Positions 1-7,525 of a DNA stretch of 64,000 bases are shown here, piece by piece; positions within the stretch are counted from its first letter, which is position 1, and each line of letters starts with the position of its first letter. The notes beneath the pieces were generated by a model that saw nothing but the letters and a program-made list of their open reading frames with translations, ran no database searches and was not told the DNA's origin. The translations under genes and the position numbers were made by a program. The stretch is from Pseudorhodoferax sp. Leaf265 (lineage in GTDB: Bacteria > Pseudomonadota > Gammaproteobacteria > Burkholderiales > Burkholderiaceae_C). The stretch covers positions 312,712 to 376,711 of the forward strand of contig NZ_LMMT01000012.1 in NCBI RefSeq assembly GCF_001422365.1. The letters are read 5' to 3'.

Positions 1-661
1 GCACCAGGGCCATGTGCTCGGCATACGCCAGCGCTTCGAGCAGCTGCCCCACGCCGTAGTTGGGCGGCATGAGCGCCAACGGCCAGGCCGCCACCTGGCG
101 CAGCGTGACGGGCCCCTGTGCGTTGGCCAGCGGATGCCCGGCCCGCACCAGCACCTTCAGGGGCGAAGCGGCCGTGGCGGCGAATTGCAGCGCCGCATCG
201 GCCTTGGGGTTGTAGGCCACGCCCATGTGCGCTGCGTCCTCTGCCACGGCGGTCACGAGTTCGTTCACGGGCAGTGCGTCGACCAGCACCGACACCTGGG
301 GATGCGCCGCGCAGAAGGGCGCGACCACGGAGCCCAGCAGCCCGTCGATGAAGCCTTCGCTGGCGACGATGCGCACCGAACCGGCCGCGAAGGTGCTGAG
401 CGCCTGCAGCTGCTCCTCCAGCCGCTCCTGGTGGGCCTGGCAGCCGCGCCAGAAGTCCAGCAGGTGCGTGGCGGCGTCCGTCGGCACCACGCCGCGGGCC
501 TGGCGTTCGAACAGCAGCACGCCCAGTTCCTCCTCCAGCAGCGCCAGCTGCCGTGTGATGACCGACGGCGCCGTGTTCAACGCATCGGCCGCGCCACGGA
601 TGGAGCGGTGTACCAGCACCTCCTTGAAGTAGCGCAGGCGTTTCTGGTTGATGTCGCGCAT
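1..661 (-). CDS. LysR-family transcriptional regulator, C-terminus cut by window edge
   Basis: The minus strand is open from an ATG at 661 to the window edge, giving about 220 residues of a protein usually near 300. The N-terminal winged helix-turn-helix of LysR regulators lies at residues 5-60 (motif [24 protein letters not shown]), followed by [13 protein letters not shown]. The effector-binding domain begins near residue 90 with [10 protein letters not shown]. It is divergent from the M81 peptidase/Bug operon at 797, the usual layout when a LysR protein controls its neighbour. The effector is unknown. Its last third lies outside the window, so length and integrity cannot be judged. Confidence 0.88.
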   Translation of the reverse strand, partial: MRDINQKRLRYFKEVLVHRSIRGAADALNTAPSVITRQLALLEEELGVLLFERQARGVVPTDAATHLLDFWRGCQAHQERLEEQLQALSTFAAGSVRIVASEGFIDGLLGSVVAPFCAAHPQVSVLVDALPVNELVTAVAEDAAHMGVAYNPKADAALQFAATAASPLKVLVRAGHPLANAQGPVTLRQVAAWPLALMPPNYGVGQLLEALAYAEHMALV

Positions 662-678
662 GTCCTGGTCACCGTGAT

Positions 679-730
679 GTTGCCCGTTGGGCAACGATGA
701 TCGTTGCAGATTGCTGTTGGTGCAACAGCA
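679..730. promoter_or_regulatory. Three tandem inverted repeats, candidate LysR operators
   Basis: Three perfect inverted repeats lie almost end to end between the divergent LysR gene and the M81 peptidase gene. They are GTTGCCC-gtt-GGGCAAC at 679-695, AACGA-tga-TCGTT at 693-705, and TGCTGTTG-gtg-CAACAGCA at 712-730. All share a 3-nt spacer and GTTG/CAAC-like ends. Their position suggests operators for the divergent regulator and the promoter of the 797-3432 operon; binding is inferred, not shown. Confidence 0.6.
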
Positions 731-796
731 ACCGGCGCAGATCATGCAGGCAGGCCGCAACGTCCCATGCGGCCCACCCCCACCACAGGACACGCC

Positions 797-2293
797 ATGA
801 AGATTCTTGTCGCCGGTTTCCAGCACGAAACCAACACCTTCGCGCCGACGGGCGCGGGCTATGCCAGCTTCGTCAACGGCGAAGACTTTCCCGCCATGGC
901 GCGCGGCGAGGCGATCCACGCGCTGGCGGACGTCAACATCCCGGTCAGCGGCTTCATCCAGGCGGTGCAGGCGTGCGGCCACGAGGTGCTGCCGGTCCTG
1001 TGGGCCGGGGCCGGCGCCTCCGCGCATGTGACGACGGACGCCTACGAGCGCATCGCGGGCGAGATCCTGCAGGCGGTGCGGCAGGCGCGGTACGACGCCA
1101 TCTACCTCGACCTGCACGGCGCCATGGTCGCGCAGCACATCGACGACGGCGAGGGCGAACTGCTGGCGCGCATCCGCGCCATCGTCGGCCCGGACATGCG
1201 CATCGTGGCCTCGCTGGATTCGCATGCCAACGTGACCGCGCAGATGCTCGCGCTGGCCGATGGCCTGGTGGCGTACCGGACCTATCCGCACATCGACATG
1301 GCCGACACCGGCCGCCGGGCGGCGCAACTGCTGCTGGCCCTGGTCCGTCCGGGCGGCACGGCGTTCAAGGCGGTGCGGCGGCTGCCGTTCCTGATCCCGG
1401 TGAACAGCATGTCCACCATGATGGAGCCGGCGCGCGGCAGCTACGCGCTGCTCACGTCGCTGGAAACGCAGGAGGTGCTGTCGCTCTCGTTCGCGCCCGG
1501 TTTTCCGGCTGCCGACTTTCCAGGTTGCGGGCCGGTGGTCTGGGGCTACGCCAGCTCCGCCGCCGCCGCCGAGCGTGCCGTCGACCGGCTCTACCGGCAC
1601 GTGGCGGAACCGGAAGCGCAGTGGGCCGTCGCGTTCGAGGAGGCCGAGGCCGCCGTGCGCAAGGCCATGGCGATCGCGCAGACCGCCACGGCCCCGGTGA
1701 TCCTGGCCGACACGCAGGACAACCCGGGCGTGGGCGGAGATTCCAACACCACGGGCCTGATCCGGGCCTTGCTGCGCGCGGGCGCGCAGGACGTGGCCGT
1801 CGGCCTGGTCTGGGACGGTGCCAGCGCGCGGGCCGCGCACCAGGCCGGCGTGGGCGCCCGCATCCGGCTGGCGCTCGGCGGCTGCCCGCAGGTGGCGCAG
1901 GACGCCCCGCTGGAGGCGGAGTTCCTGGTCGAGGCGCTGTCGGACGGGCGCTGCGTCTATGGCGGCCCGATGATGCGCGGCAAGCGCGCCGAGCTGGGGC
2001 CGTCCGCCAGGCTGCGCATCGACGGCGTGCAGATCGTGGTGGTGTCCCACAAGGCGCAGCTGCTGGACCGCAACATGTACCGCATGGTCGGCATCGAGCC
2101 GGCCGACAAGAAGATCCTGGTCAACAAGAGCTCGGTGCACTTCCGCGCCGACTTCGCGGCCATCGCCAGCGAGATCATCGTGGCGCGTTCGCCCGGCCCC
2201 TTCATCGCCGACCCGGCCGAGCTCGCGTGGACGCGGCTGGCCGCGGGCATGCGCATGCGGCCCGGCGGCCCGGCGTTCCAGCTGGCGGCCTGA
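797..2293 (+). CDS. M81 family metallopeptidase (MlrC-like)
   Basis: This 498-residue protein belongs to the MlrC/M81 family, named after microcystinase C, a zinc-dependent hydrolase of linear peptides and amino acid derivatives. Family motifs are present: HETNTF at residues 10-15, DLHGAM near 105-110, LDSHAN near 139-144 and YPHIDM near 163. The start at 797 was chosen because the alignment to [15 protein letters not shown] begins there; an in-frame upstream start at 704 would add 31 residues of low-complexity sequence. No signal peptide is evident, so it probably acts in the cytoplasm. The next gene encodes a Bug-type binding protein, so the pair may import and degrade one compound. The substrate is not evident. 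Confidence 0.9.
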   Translation: MKILVAGFQHETNTFAPTGAGYASFVNGEDFPAMARGEAIHALADVNIPVSGFIQAVQACGHEVLPVLWAGAGASAHVTTDAYERIAGEILQAVRQARYDAIYLDLHGAMVAQHIDDGEGELLARIRAIVGPDMRIVASLDSHANVTAQMLALADGLVAYRTYPHIDMADTGRRAAQLLLALVRPGGTAFKAVRRLPFLIPVNSMSTMMEPARGSYALLTSLETQEVLSLSFAPGFPAADFPGCGPVVWGYASSAAAAERAVDRLYRHVAEPEAQWAVAFEEAEAAVRKAMAIAQTATAPVILADTQDNPGVGGDSNTTGLIRALLRAGAQDVAVGLVWDGASARAAHQAGVGARIRLALGGCPQVAQDAPLEAEFLVEALSDGRCVYGGPMMRGKRAELGPSARLRIDGVQIVVVSHKAQLLDRNMYRMVGIEPADKKILVNKSSVHFRADFAAIASEIIVARSPGPFIADPAELAWTRLAAGMRMRPGGPAFQLAA

Positions 2294-2391
2294 GCGACGC
2301 GGCGCGCGCGCCCTCCATTCCCCTCCCATCCACGCATCCCCGCAAAGCCCGGGACGCTCCGGGCCGCAACCACCAGAGAAAGGGCCATTCC

Positions 2392-3432
2392 ATGACCACG
2401 ACCCCGATCCACCACGGCGCGGCTGCCGCGTCCGCCGTCCCGCCGCGCCGGCGCCTGCTGGCCGCGGCCGCGGCGCTCGCGCTGGGCGGCGCGCCGTTCG
2501 CCACACGGGCGGGCGACGCGTTCCCGAGCAAGCCGATCACGATGATCGCGGCCTTCCCGCCGGGTGGCCCGGCCGACGTGCTGGCCCGCGCCATGGCGCC
2601 GACCATGGGCCGGCTGCTGGGCCAGCCCTTCATCGTCGAGAACCTGCCCGGTGCGGGCGGCGCCATTGCCGTGCAGCGCCTGCTGAGCCTGCCGGCTGAC
2701 GGCCACACCCTCATCATGGGCTCGCCGAACGAGGCCATCCTGGCGCCACTGGCGATCGCATCGGCCCGGTACAAGGCCGAGAACCTGGCCTTGCTCGCAC
2801 CCGTTTCCACCCACCCGCTCGTGGTGATGGGGCGCCCGGAGCTGCCCTATGGGAGCCTGGAGGAGATCGTCGCCGCGGCGAAGAAGGCCGGGCGCACGGG
2901 CCTGACCTTCGGCAGCCCCGGCCACGGCACGATGTACCACATCGTGGCCGAGTACCTGGCGCAGGCCACGGGCGTGCAGCTCGTACACGTGCCGTACAAG
3001 GGCGCGTCGCCGCTGCTGGCCGACCTGGCCGGCCAGCAGATCGACTTCACGATCCTGCCCAATCTGGGCGGCTCCATCCCCTTGATCGAGACCGGCAAGA
3101 TCAAGGCCGTCACGGTGCTGGACATGGCGCGCATGAAGACGCTGCCCAAGGTGCCCGCGGTCGTGGAGGGCAACCTGCCGCACAAGGCCGAGTTCGTCCA
3201 CTCGGTCTGGCTGGGCGTGATGGCCCGGGCCGGCATCCCTGCGGACAGGATCCAGCTGCTCGTGGAGGCGTCCCAGAAGGCGATCCAGTCGCCCGAGATG
3301 GTGCGCGCGCTGGCCATCTCCGGCACCGAGCCGTTCCCGCCGCAGCCGCTGGCGGATTCGGCGCGCTTCTACGCCGGCGAGATCGCCAAATACGAGAAGA
3401 TGGCGCGGTCCGTCAAGCTGGCGGCGCAGTAG
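2392..3432 (+). CDS. Bug/TctC-family tripartite tricarboxylate transporter binding protein
   Basis: This is a 346-residue periplasmic solute-binding protein of the Bug (TctC) family, expanded in Burkholderiales and usually specific for carboxylic acids or amides. A signal region with RRR and an alanine-rich hydrophobic stretch occupies residues 18-40. The mature part opens with [16 protein letters not shown], the family signature, and has the VENLPGAGG loop and [14 protein letters not shown] segment of the ligand pocket. ATG at 2392 follows the M81 gene by about 100 bp on the same strand, suggesting co-transcription. No TctA/TctB membrane genes are nearby, so it probably works with an unlinked permease or as a sensor. 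Confidence 0.92.
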   Translation: MTTTPIHHGAAAASAVPPRRRLLAAAAALALGGAPFATRAGDAFPSKPITMIAAFPPGGPADVLARAMAPTMGRLLGQPFIVENLPGAGGAIAVQRLLSLPADGHTLIMGSPNEAILAPLAIASARYKAENLALLAPVSTHPLVVMGRPELPYGSLEEIVAAAKKAGRTGLTFGSPGHGTMYHIVAEYLAQATGVQLVHVPYKGASPLLADLAGQQIDFTILPNLGGSIPLIETGKIKAVTVLDMARMKTLPKVPAVVEGNLPHKAEFVHSVWLGVMARAGIPADRIQLLVEASQKAIQSPEMVRALAISGTEPFPPQPLADSARFYAGEIAKYEKMARSVKLAAQ

Positions 3433-3468
3433 GTGACGCAGTAGGCTGCGCACGCGCTGCGGGTGCTG

Positions 3469-3485
3469 TTTTGTATAGTTTTGTA
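3469..3485 (+). promoter_or_regulatory. 10-bp-phased direct repeat, candidate OmpR-type response regulator site
   Basis: The sequence TTTTGTA-tag-TTTTGTA is an exact 7-bp direct repeat with a 10-bp period, the arrangement bound by OmpR/PhoB-type dimers. It lies 108 bp before the ohr start and in an AT-rich patch that stands out in this GC-rich DNA. A close relative is found at 6307-6323. The regulator encoded at 5343 is the natural candidate ligand; this is inference. Confidence 0.5.
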
Positions 3486-3592
3486 CCCGCCGCCATGGCA
3501 TCTACATGCGGTCAGAAAACCCCTCGGAGAGAACGCCGCGCACAAGAACAATCGCGCCGTCATTTCGACGAACCCCTCCGAAGGATCACACC

Positions 3593-4012
3593 ATGACCAC
3601 CACCCAGGACAAGCTTCTCTACACCGGCCGCACCCACACCACAGGGGGGCGCAGCGGCGCCGCACGCAGCGACGACGGCCGACTGGACATCACGCTCACG
3701 CGCTTCGGCGCCGTGGGCACGGGCACCAACCCCGAGCAGCTGTTCGCGGCTGGCTGGTCGGCCTGCTTCATGGGCGCCATGGCCCGCGCGGCCCAGGTCC
3801 AGGGCGTGCGGCTGCCCGCCGACCTGGCCGTCGATGCCGAGGTCGACCTGGTCGAGGGCGCCGACGGCTTCAAGCTGGCGGCACGGCTGCAGGTCCACGT
3901 GCCCGGCGTGCCGCCCGACACCGCACTGGCCATCGTCGAGGCCGCGCACCAGCTGTGCCCTTATTCCGAGGCCACGCGCGGCAACATCCAGGTCGCGCTG
4001 TCGGTCGCCTGA
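3593..4012 (+). CDS. ohr: Organic hydroperoxide resistance protein (Ohr/OsmC family)
   Basis: This 139-residue protein reduces organic hydroperoxides with a reactive cysteine, typically using lipoylated proteins as reductant in the cytoplasm. The peroxidatic Cys58 sits in AAGWSACF and the second Cys122 in HQLCPYSEATRGNI; Arg20 corresponds to the conserved active-site arginine. The length is normal for Ohr. ATG at 3593 follows AAGGATC-type Shine-Dalgarno sequence. The histidine kinase gene starts 8 bp after its stop, so ohr appears to be the first gene of a two-component operon. No MarR-type ohrR, the usual regulator, is adjacent, which makes the two-component link unusual. Confidence 0.93.
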   Translation: MTTTQDKLLYTGRTHTTGGRSGAARSDDGRLDITLTRFGAVGTGTNPEQLFAAGWSACFMGAMARAAQVQGVRLPADLAVDAEVDLVEGADGFKLAARLQVHVPGVPPDTALAIVEAAHQLCPYSEATRGNIQVALSVA

Positions 4013-4020
4013 CACACCCC

Positions 4021-5346
4021 ATGCGCGCCTTCCTGCGACGCCTGTGGCCCACCACGCTGCTGGCGCGCGCCATGCTGCTGGTGGTGCTGGGCATGGCACT
4101 GGCCCAGCTGCTGACCTATGCCGCCATCCGGCACGAGCGCGGACAGACGCTGATGAACCTGATGCTCAGCGGCGTGGAGCGCGACATCGCGAGTTCCGTG
4201 GCCATCCTGGACCGGCTGCCCGCGCAGGAGCGGACCGCCTGGTTCCCGCGGCTGGAGCGGCCCAACTACAGCTTTGCGCTGGAAGGCAGCGTGGACACGC
4301 CGCCGCCCACGGCGCCCGCGCTGGCCCGCTTCGCCGAGGTGGTGGCGCAGGCGCTGCAGCCGTTCCCGGTGCTCGCGGTCGGCCAGATCGGCCAGAGCGA
4401 TGCCGTGCGCATGCAGCTGCGGCTCAGTGACGGCACCGCGCTCTACGTGCTGGCACGCCGCGTGCCCATGCCGGTGGCGGACTGGGTGACCTGGCTGCTG
4501 CTCGCACAGCTGCTGGTGCTCGCGCTGTGCGCCTGGGCCGGCATGCGGCTGGTCACGCGGCCGCTGGCGCGACTCGCGCAGGCGGCCGACCGGCTCGGGC
4601 CCGACCTGCGGCCATCGCCCGTGGCGGAAAGCGGGCCGGCCGAGGTGGCGCAGGCCGCGCGCGCCTTCAACGCGATGCAGCGGCGCATCGCCGGCACCGT
4701 GCAGGAGCGCATGCAGATCCTGGCCGCCATCTCGCACGACCTGCAGACCCCCATCACGCGCATGCGCCTGCGCGTGGACCTGGCGGACGACCTGCCCGAT
4801 GCCGACCGGTTCCGCGACGACCTGGAGGCCATGCGCACGCTGGTGCACGAGGGCGTGAGCTACGCCAAGACGCTGCAGGGCTCCGACGAACCGCTGCGCC
4901 GCCTCGACCTGGACGCGCTGCTGCGCAGCCTCGTCAACGACTACGCCGACACCGGCCGGCCGGTCACGCTCACGGGCGAGGCCGGCATCGCCATCGCCAC
5001 GCGGCCGCAGGCGCTGCGCCGCATCCTGACCAACCTGGTCGACAACGCGCTCAAGTACGGCGAGCGCGCCGAGGTGGGCGTGCGGCTGCAGGACGGCGCC
5101 GTGCTGGTCGAGGTCTGCGACGCCGGCCCCGGCATCCCCGAAGACCAGCTGGCCGCCGTGCTGCAACCCTTCTACCGCCTGGAGGCCTCGCGCAACCGCG
5201 AGACCGGCGGAACGGGCCTGGGCCTGGCCATCGCGCACCAGCTGGCGCTGTCGCTGGGTGGTGCGCTGGCCCTGCGCAACCGGCCCGAAGGCGGCCTCAG
5301 CGCCGGCCTGCGCCTGCCGACCTCCATGACCGAGAACCAGCCATGA
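4021..5346 (+). CDS. EnvZ-like sensor histidine kinase
   Basis: The protein has 441 residues and the layout of a classic membrane kinase. A first transmembrane helix spans about residues 12-34, a periplasmic domain of about 110 residues follows, a second helix lies near 158-178, and then a HAMP linker. The phosphoacceptor is His239 in ISHDLQTP, with the N box LTNLVDNALKYG, G1 box DAGPGIPED and G2 box GTGLGLAIAHQL. It senses an envelope signal and phosphorylates the regulator encoded next, whose ATG overlaps its stop by four bases. Placement after ohr suggests a redox or membrane-stress stimulus, but the sensing domain itself gives no direct clue. Confidence 0.93.
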   Translation: MRAFLRRLWPTTLLARAMLLVVLGMALAQLLTYAAIRHERGQTLMNLMLSGVERDIASSVAILDRLPAQERTAWFPRLERPNYSFALEGSVDTPPPTAPALARFAEVVAQALQPFPVLAVGQIGQSDAVRMQLRLSDGTALYVLARRVPMPVADWVTWLLLAQLLVLALCAWAGMRLVTRPLARLAQAADRLGPDLRPSPVAESGPAEVAQAARAFNAMQRRIAGTVQERMQILAAISHDLQTPITRMRLRVDLADDLPDADRFRDDLEAMRTLVHEGVSYAKTLQGSDEPLRRLDLDALLRSLVNDYADTGRPVTLTGEAGIAIATRPQALRRILTNLVDNALKYGERAEVGVRLQDGAVLVEVCDAGPGIPEDQLAAVLQPFYRLEASRNRETGGTGLGLAIAHQLALSLGGALALRNRPEGGLSAGLRLPTSMTENQP

Positions 5347-6092
5347 ACACCACCACGCCTGCCGCCGACCACCTGCTGCTGGTCGACGACGACCGCGAGA
5401 TCCGCGACCTGGTCAGCGCCTACCTGCAGAAGAACGGCCTGCGCGTGACCACCGTGCCCACGGGCCGGCACATGCGCCAGGCGCTGGAGACCGCCGGCCC
5501 CTTCGACCTCGTCATCCTGGACCTCATGCTGCCCGGCGAGGACGGGCTCACGCTGTGCCGCGACCTGCGCGCCGGCAAGCACAAGGCCCTGCCCATCATC
5601 ATGCTCACCGCGCGCGGCGACGAGGCCGACCGCGTGCTGGGCCTGGAGATGGGCGCCGACGACTACCTGGCCAAGCCCTTCGCCGCGCGCGAGCTGCTGG
5701 CCCGCGTGAAGTCGGTGCTGCGGCGCACGCGCATGCTGCCGCCCAACCTGCGCAGCAGCGACGAGGCGCGCTTCCTGGCCTTCGGCGACTGGCGGCTGGA
5801 CACGGTGGAGCGCGTGCTGCTGGACCGCGAGGGCACGGTGGTGTCCCTGAGCGGCGCGGAGTACCGGCTGCTGCGCGTGCTGGTGGACCATGCGCAGAAG
5901 GTGCTCACGCGCGACCAGATCCTCTCGATCACGCAGGGCCGCGAGGCCGAGCTGTTCGAGCGCTCCATCGACCTCATGGTCAGCCGCTTGCGCAAGTGCC
6001 TGGGCGACGACGCGCGCGAGCCGCGCTACATCAAGACGGTGCGCAGCGAGGGCTATGTGTTCGCGGCGCAGGTCGAAGCGCAGGACGTTTGA
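5343..6092 (+). CDS. OmpR-family response regulator
   Basis: This is a 249-residue response regulator. The receiver domain (residues 10-125) has the acidic cluster Asp15-Asp17, phosphoacceptor Asp60 in VILDLMLPGEDG and Lys111 in YLAKPF. A winged-helix trans_reg_C domain follows from about residue 145, ending with the typical RSIDLMVSRLRKCLGDD and KTVRSEGYVF segments. It is translationally coupled to the kinase by an ATGA overlap. OmpR proteins bind direct repeats spaced about 10 bp, and two such repeats flank this operon at 3469 and 6307, so autoregulation plus control of the downstream hydrolase/DipZ genes is a reasonable hypothesis. Confidence 0.95.
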   Translation: MNTTTPAADHLLLVDDDREIRDLVSAYLQKNGLRVTTVPTGRHMRQALETAGPFDLVILDLMLPGEDGLTLCRDLRAGKHKALPIIMLTARGDEADRVLGLEMGADDYLAKPFAARELLARVKSVLRRTRMLPPNLRSSDEARFLAFGDWRLDTVERVLLDREGTVVSLSGAEYRLLRVLVDHAQKVLTRDQILSITQGREAELFERSIDLMVSRLRKCLGDDAREPRYIKTVRSEGYVFAAQVEAQDV

Positions 6093-6096
6093 AGCC

Positions 6097-6228
6097 ATGC
6101 GCAAGCTGCTGTTCTCCTTGTTCTTCCTGTTCGGTGGGCTGGCCTCGGAGCTGAGCCAGTCCGCGGGCCGCCCCTGCGCCGTGCCGTCGGCCAACGCCGC
6201 GCCGCCGCCGCGGCGGCGTGGCGGCTGA
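6097..6228 (+). CDS. Possible small secreted or membrane peptide
   Basis: A 43-codon open frame starts 4 bp after the response regulator stop. Its N-terminus (MRKLLFSLFFLFGGLASEL) resembles a signal peptide or a single membrane helix. The C-terminal half is proline- and arginine-rich and overlaps a GC palindrome at 6204-6217. I recognise no family. It could be a genuine stress peptide of the two-component operon or an accidental frame in GC-rich trailer sequence; conservation in relatives would decide. Confidence 0.3.
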   Translation: MRKLLFSLFFLFGGLASELSQSAGRPCAVPSANAAPPPRRRGG

Positions 6229-6258
6229 GCGCCGCCCCTTTCCTCCGCTCGCAGCGCG

Positions 6259-6279
6259 CCGCCACCTTCCGGGTGGCGG
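6259..6279 (+). terminator. GC-rich stem-loop after the two-component operon
   Basis: CCGCCACC-ttccg-GGTGGCGG forms a perfect 8-bp stem with a 5-nt loop. It is followed by TGTCGTTCTGG rather than a clean T-run, so it is at best a weak intrinsic terminator or an RNA-stabilising hairpin at the end of the ohr/kinase/regulator transcript. Confidence 0.4.
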
Positions 6280-6306
6280 TGTCGTTCTGGCGCCGCCCGT
6301 CTGCGG

Positions 6307-6323
6307 CTTTGTATGGCTGTGTA
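6307..6323 (+). promoter_or_regulatory. Second 10-bp-phased direct repeat upstream of the hydrolase gene
   Basis: CTTTGTA-tgg-CTGTGTA has the same 7+3+7 architecture as the site at 3469-3485 and keeps the TGTA core in the same phase. It lies 140 bp before the Tat hydrolase start. The pair of matching sites on each side of an OmpR-type regulator gene supports a shared regulator, although binding is untested. Confidence 0.45.
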
Positions 6324-6362
6324 TCCGGCCCGCTATCGGCGACATGGCCATGCAATTCCAGG

Positions 6363-6400
6363 GTGTCCATGACACATGCCACATACACCGCGGCGGTGTA
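6363..6400. promoter_or_regulatory. Two perfect palindromes in the hydrolase promoter region
   Basis: GTGTC-cat-GACAC occupies 6363-6375 and TACACCGC-g-GCGGTGTA occupies 6384-6400. Both are perfect inverted repeats, 63-100 bp before the ATG at 6463. Such dyads usually bind dimeric repressors (TetR, MarR or MerR type), but no such gene is nearby, so the ligand would be encoded elsewhere. Confidence 0.5.
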
Positions 6401-6462
6401 CTGGAGGCCAGCCGGCGCACACCGCGCCGGCAGCGTCCAACCTCCTACCGAAAGGCCTTGCC

Positions 6463-7500
6463 ATGCACACCGCAGACACCATTTCCCGCCGCCGCCAGTT
6501 CCTCGGCGGAGCCGCCCTGGCCCTCGCCGCCGCGCCAACCACAGGTCTGTTGGCCAGCCTGCTCGCCACGCCGGCCCGGGCCGCCACGGCGGGTGGTGCC
6601 ACGGGCTTCGCGCCGCTCAAGACCATCGCTGCCGGCGACCTGCGCGTGGCCTATGCCGAGGCCGGACCGGCCGATGGCCCGGTGGCCATCCTGCTTCACG
6701 GCTGGCCCTACGACATCCACGCCTTCGTCGACGTCGCGCCGCGCCTGGCGGCCGCCGGCTACCGCGTGATCGTGCCCTACCTGCGCGGCTACGGTGGCAC
6801 GCGCTTCCTGTCCGACGCCACGCCGCGCAACGGCCAGCAGGGCGCCGTGGCCCAGGACATCCTGGCGCTGATGGACGCGCTGGGCATCCGCCAGGCCGTG
6901 CTGGGCGCCTTCGACTGGGGCGCGCGCACGGCCTGCATCCTGGCCGCCATCTGGCCCGAGCGCGTGGCCGGCCTGGTGTCGGTCAGCGGCTACCTGATCG
7001 GCAACCCGCAGGCCAACGCCCGGCCGCTGCCGCCGGCCGCCGAGTTCGCCTGGTGGTACCAGTCGTACTTCGCGACCGACCGCGGCCGCGACGGCTACGC
7101 CGCCAACCCGGTGGCCTTCAACCGCTTCATCTGGCAGCAGGCCTCGCCGCAGTGGCGCTTCGACGAGGCCACCTACCAGCGCAGCGCGCAATCCTTCGAC
7201 AATCCCGACCACGTGGCCATCGTGGTCCACAACTACCGCTGGCGCATCGGCCTGGTGGCGGGCGAGCAGCGCTTCGACGCGCTGGAGCAGCGGCTGGCCC
7301 AGGCGCCCACGATCACCGTGCCGACGGTCACGATGGAGGGTGACGCCAACGGCGCGCCGCATCCCGATCCGGCCGTGTACGCGAAGAAGTTCAGCGGCCG
7401 CTACCAGCACCGCCAGCTGGACGGTGGCATCGGCCACAACCTGCCGCAAGAAGCACCGGCCGCGTTCGCGCAGGCGGTGATCGACGTCACGCGGCTCTGA
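6463..7500 (+). CDS. Tat-exported alpha/beta hydrolase, epoxide hydrolase/dehalogenase type
   Basis: The 345-residue product starts with a twin-arginine-type signal, SRRRQFLGG followed by a hydrophobic alanine stretch to about residue 44, so it is probably exported folded. The mature part is an alpha/beta hydrolase with oxyanion motif HGWP and a nucleophile elbow GAFDWGA in which Asp151 replaces the serine of esterases, as in epoxide hydrolases and haloalkane dehalogenases. His325 in GGIGHNLPQEAP completes the triad. It precedes dipZ by 25 bp and follows the two-component operon. A role in detoxifying epoxides or halogenated compounds in the periplasm fits, but the substrate is inferred from fold only. 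Confidence 0.88.
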   Translation: MHTADTISRRRQFLGGAALALAAAPTTGLLASLLATPARAATAGGATGFAPLKTIAAGDLRVAYAEAGPADGPVAILLHGWPYDIHAFVDVAPRLAAAGYRVIVPYLRGYGGTRFLSDATPRNGQQGAVAQDILALMDALGIRQAVLGAFDWGARTACILAAIWPERVAGLVSVSGYLIGNPQANARPLPPAAEFAWWYQSYFATDRGRDGYAANPVAFNRFIWQQASPQWRFDEATYQRSAQSFDNPDHVAIVVHNYRWRIGLVAGEQRFDALEQRLAQAPTITVPTVTMEGDANGAPHPDPAVYAKKFSGRYQHRQLDGGIGHNLPQEAPAAFAQAVIDVTRL

Positions 7501-7525
7501 ACCGCTGCACCGCTTCGGAGTTGCC

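Noticed and set aside
697-2391. In-frame extension of the first Bug receptor gene across the M81 gene
   Set aside because: The extension is a different frame of the M81 gene; the receptor has its own signal peptide and start at 2392.
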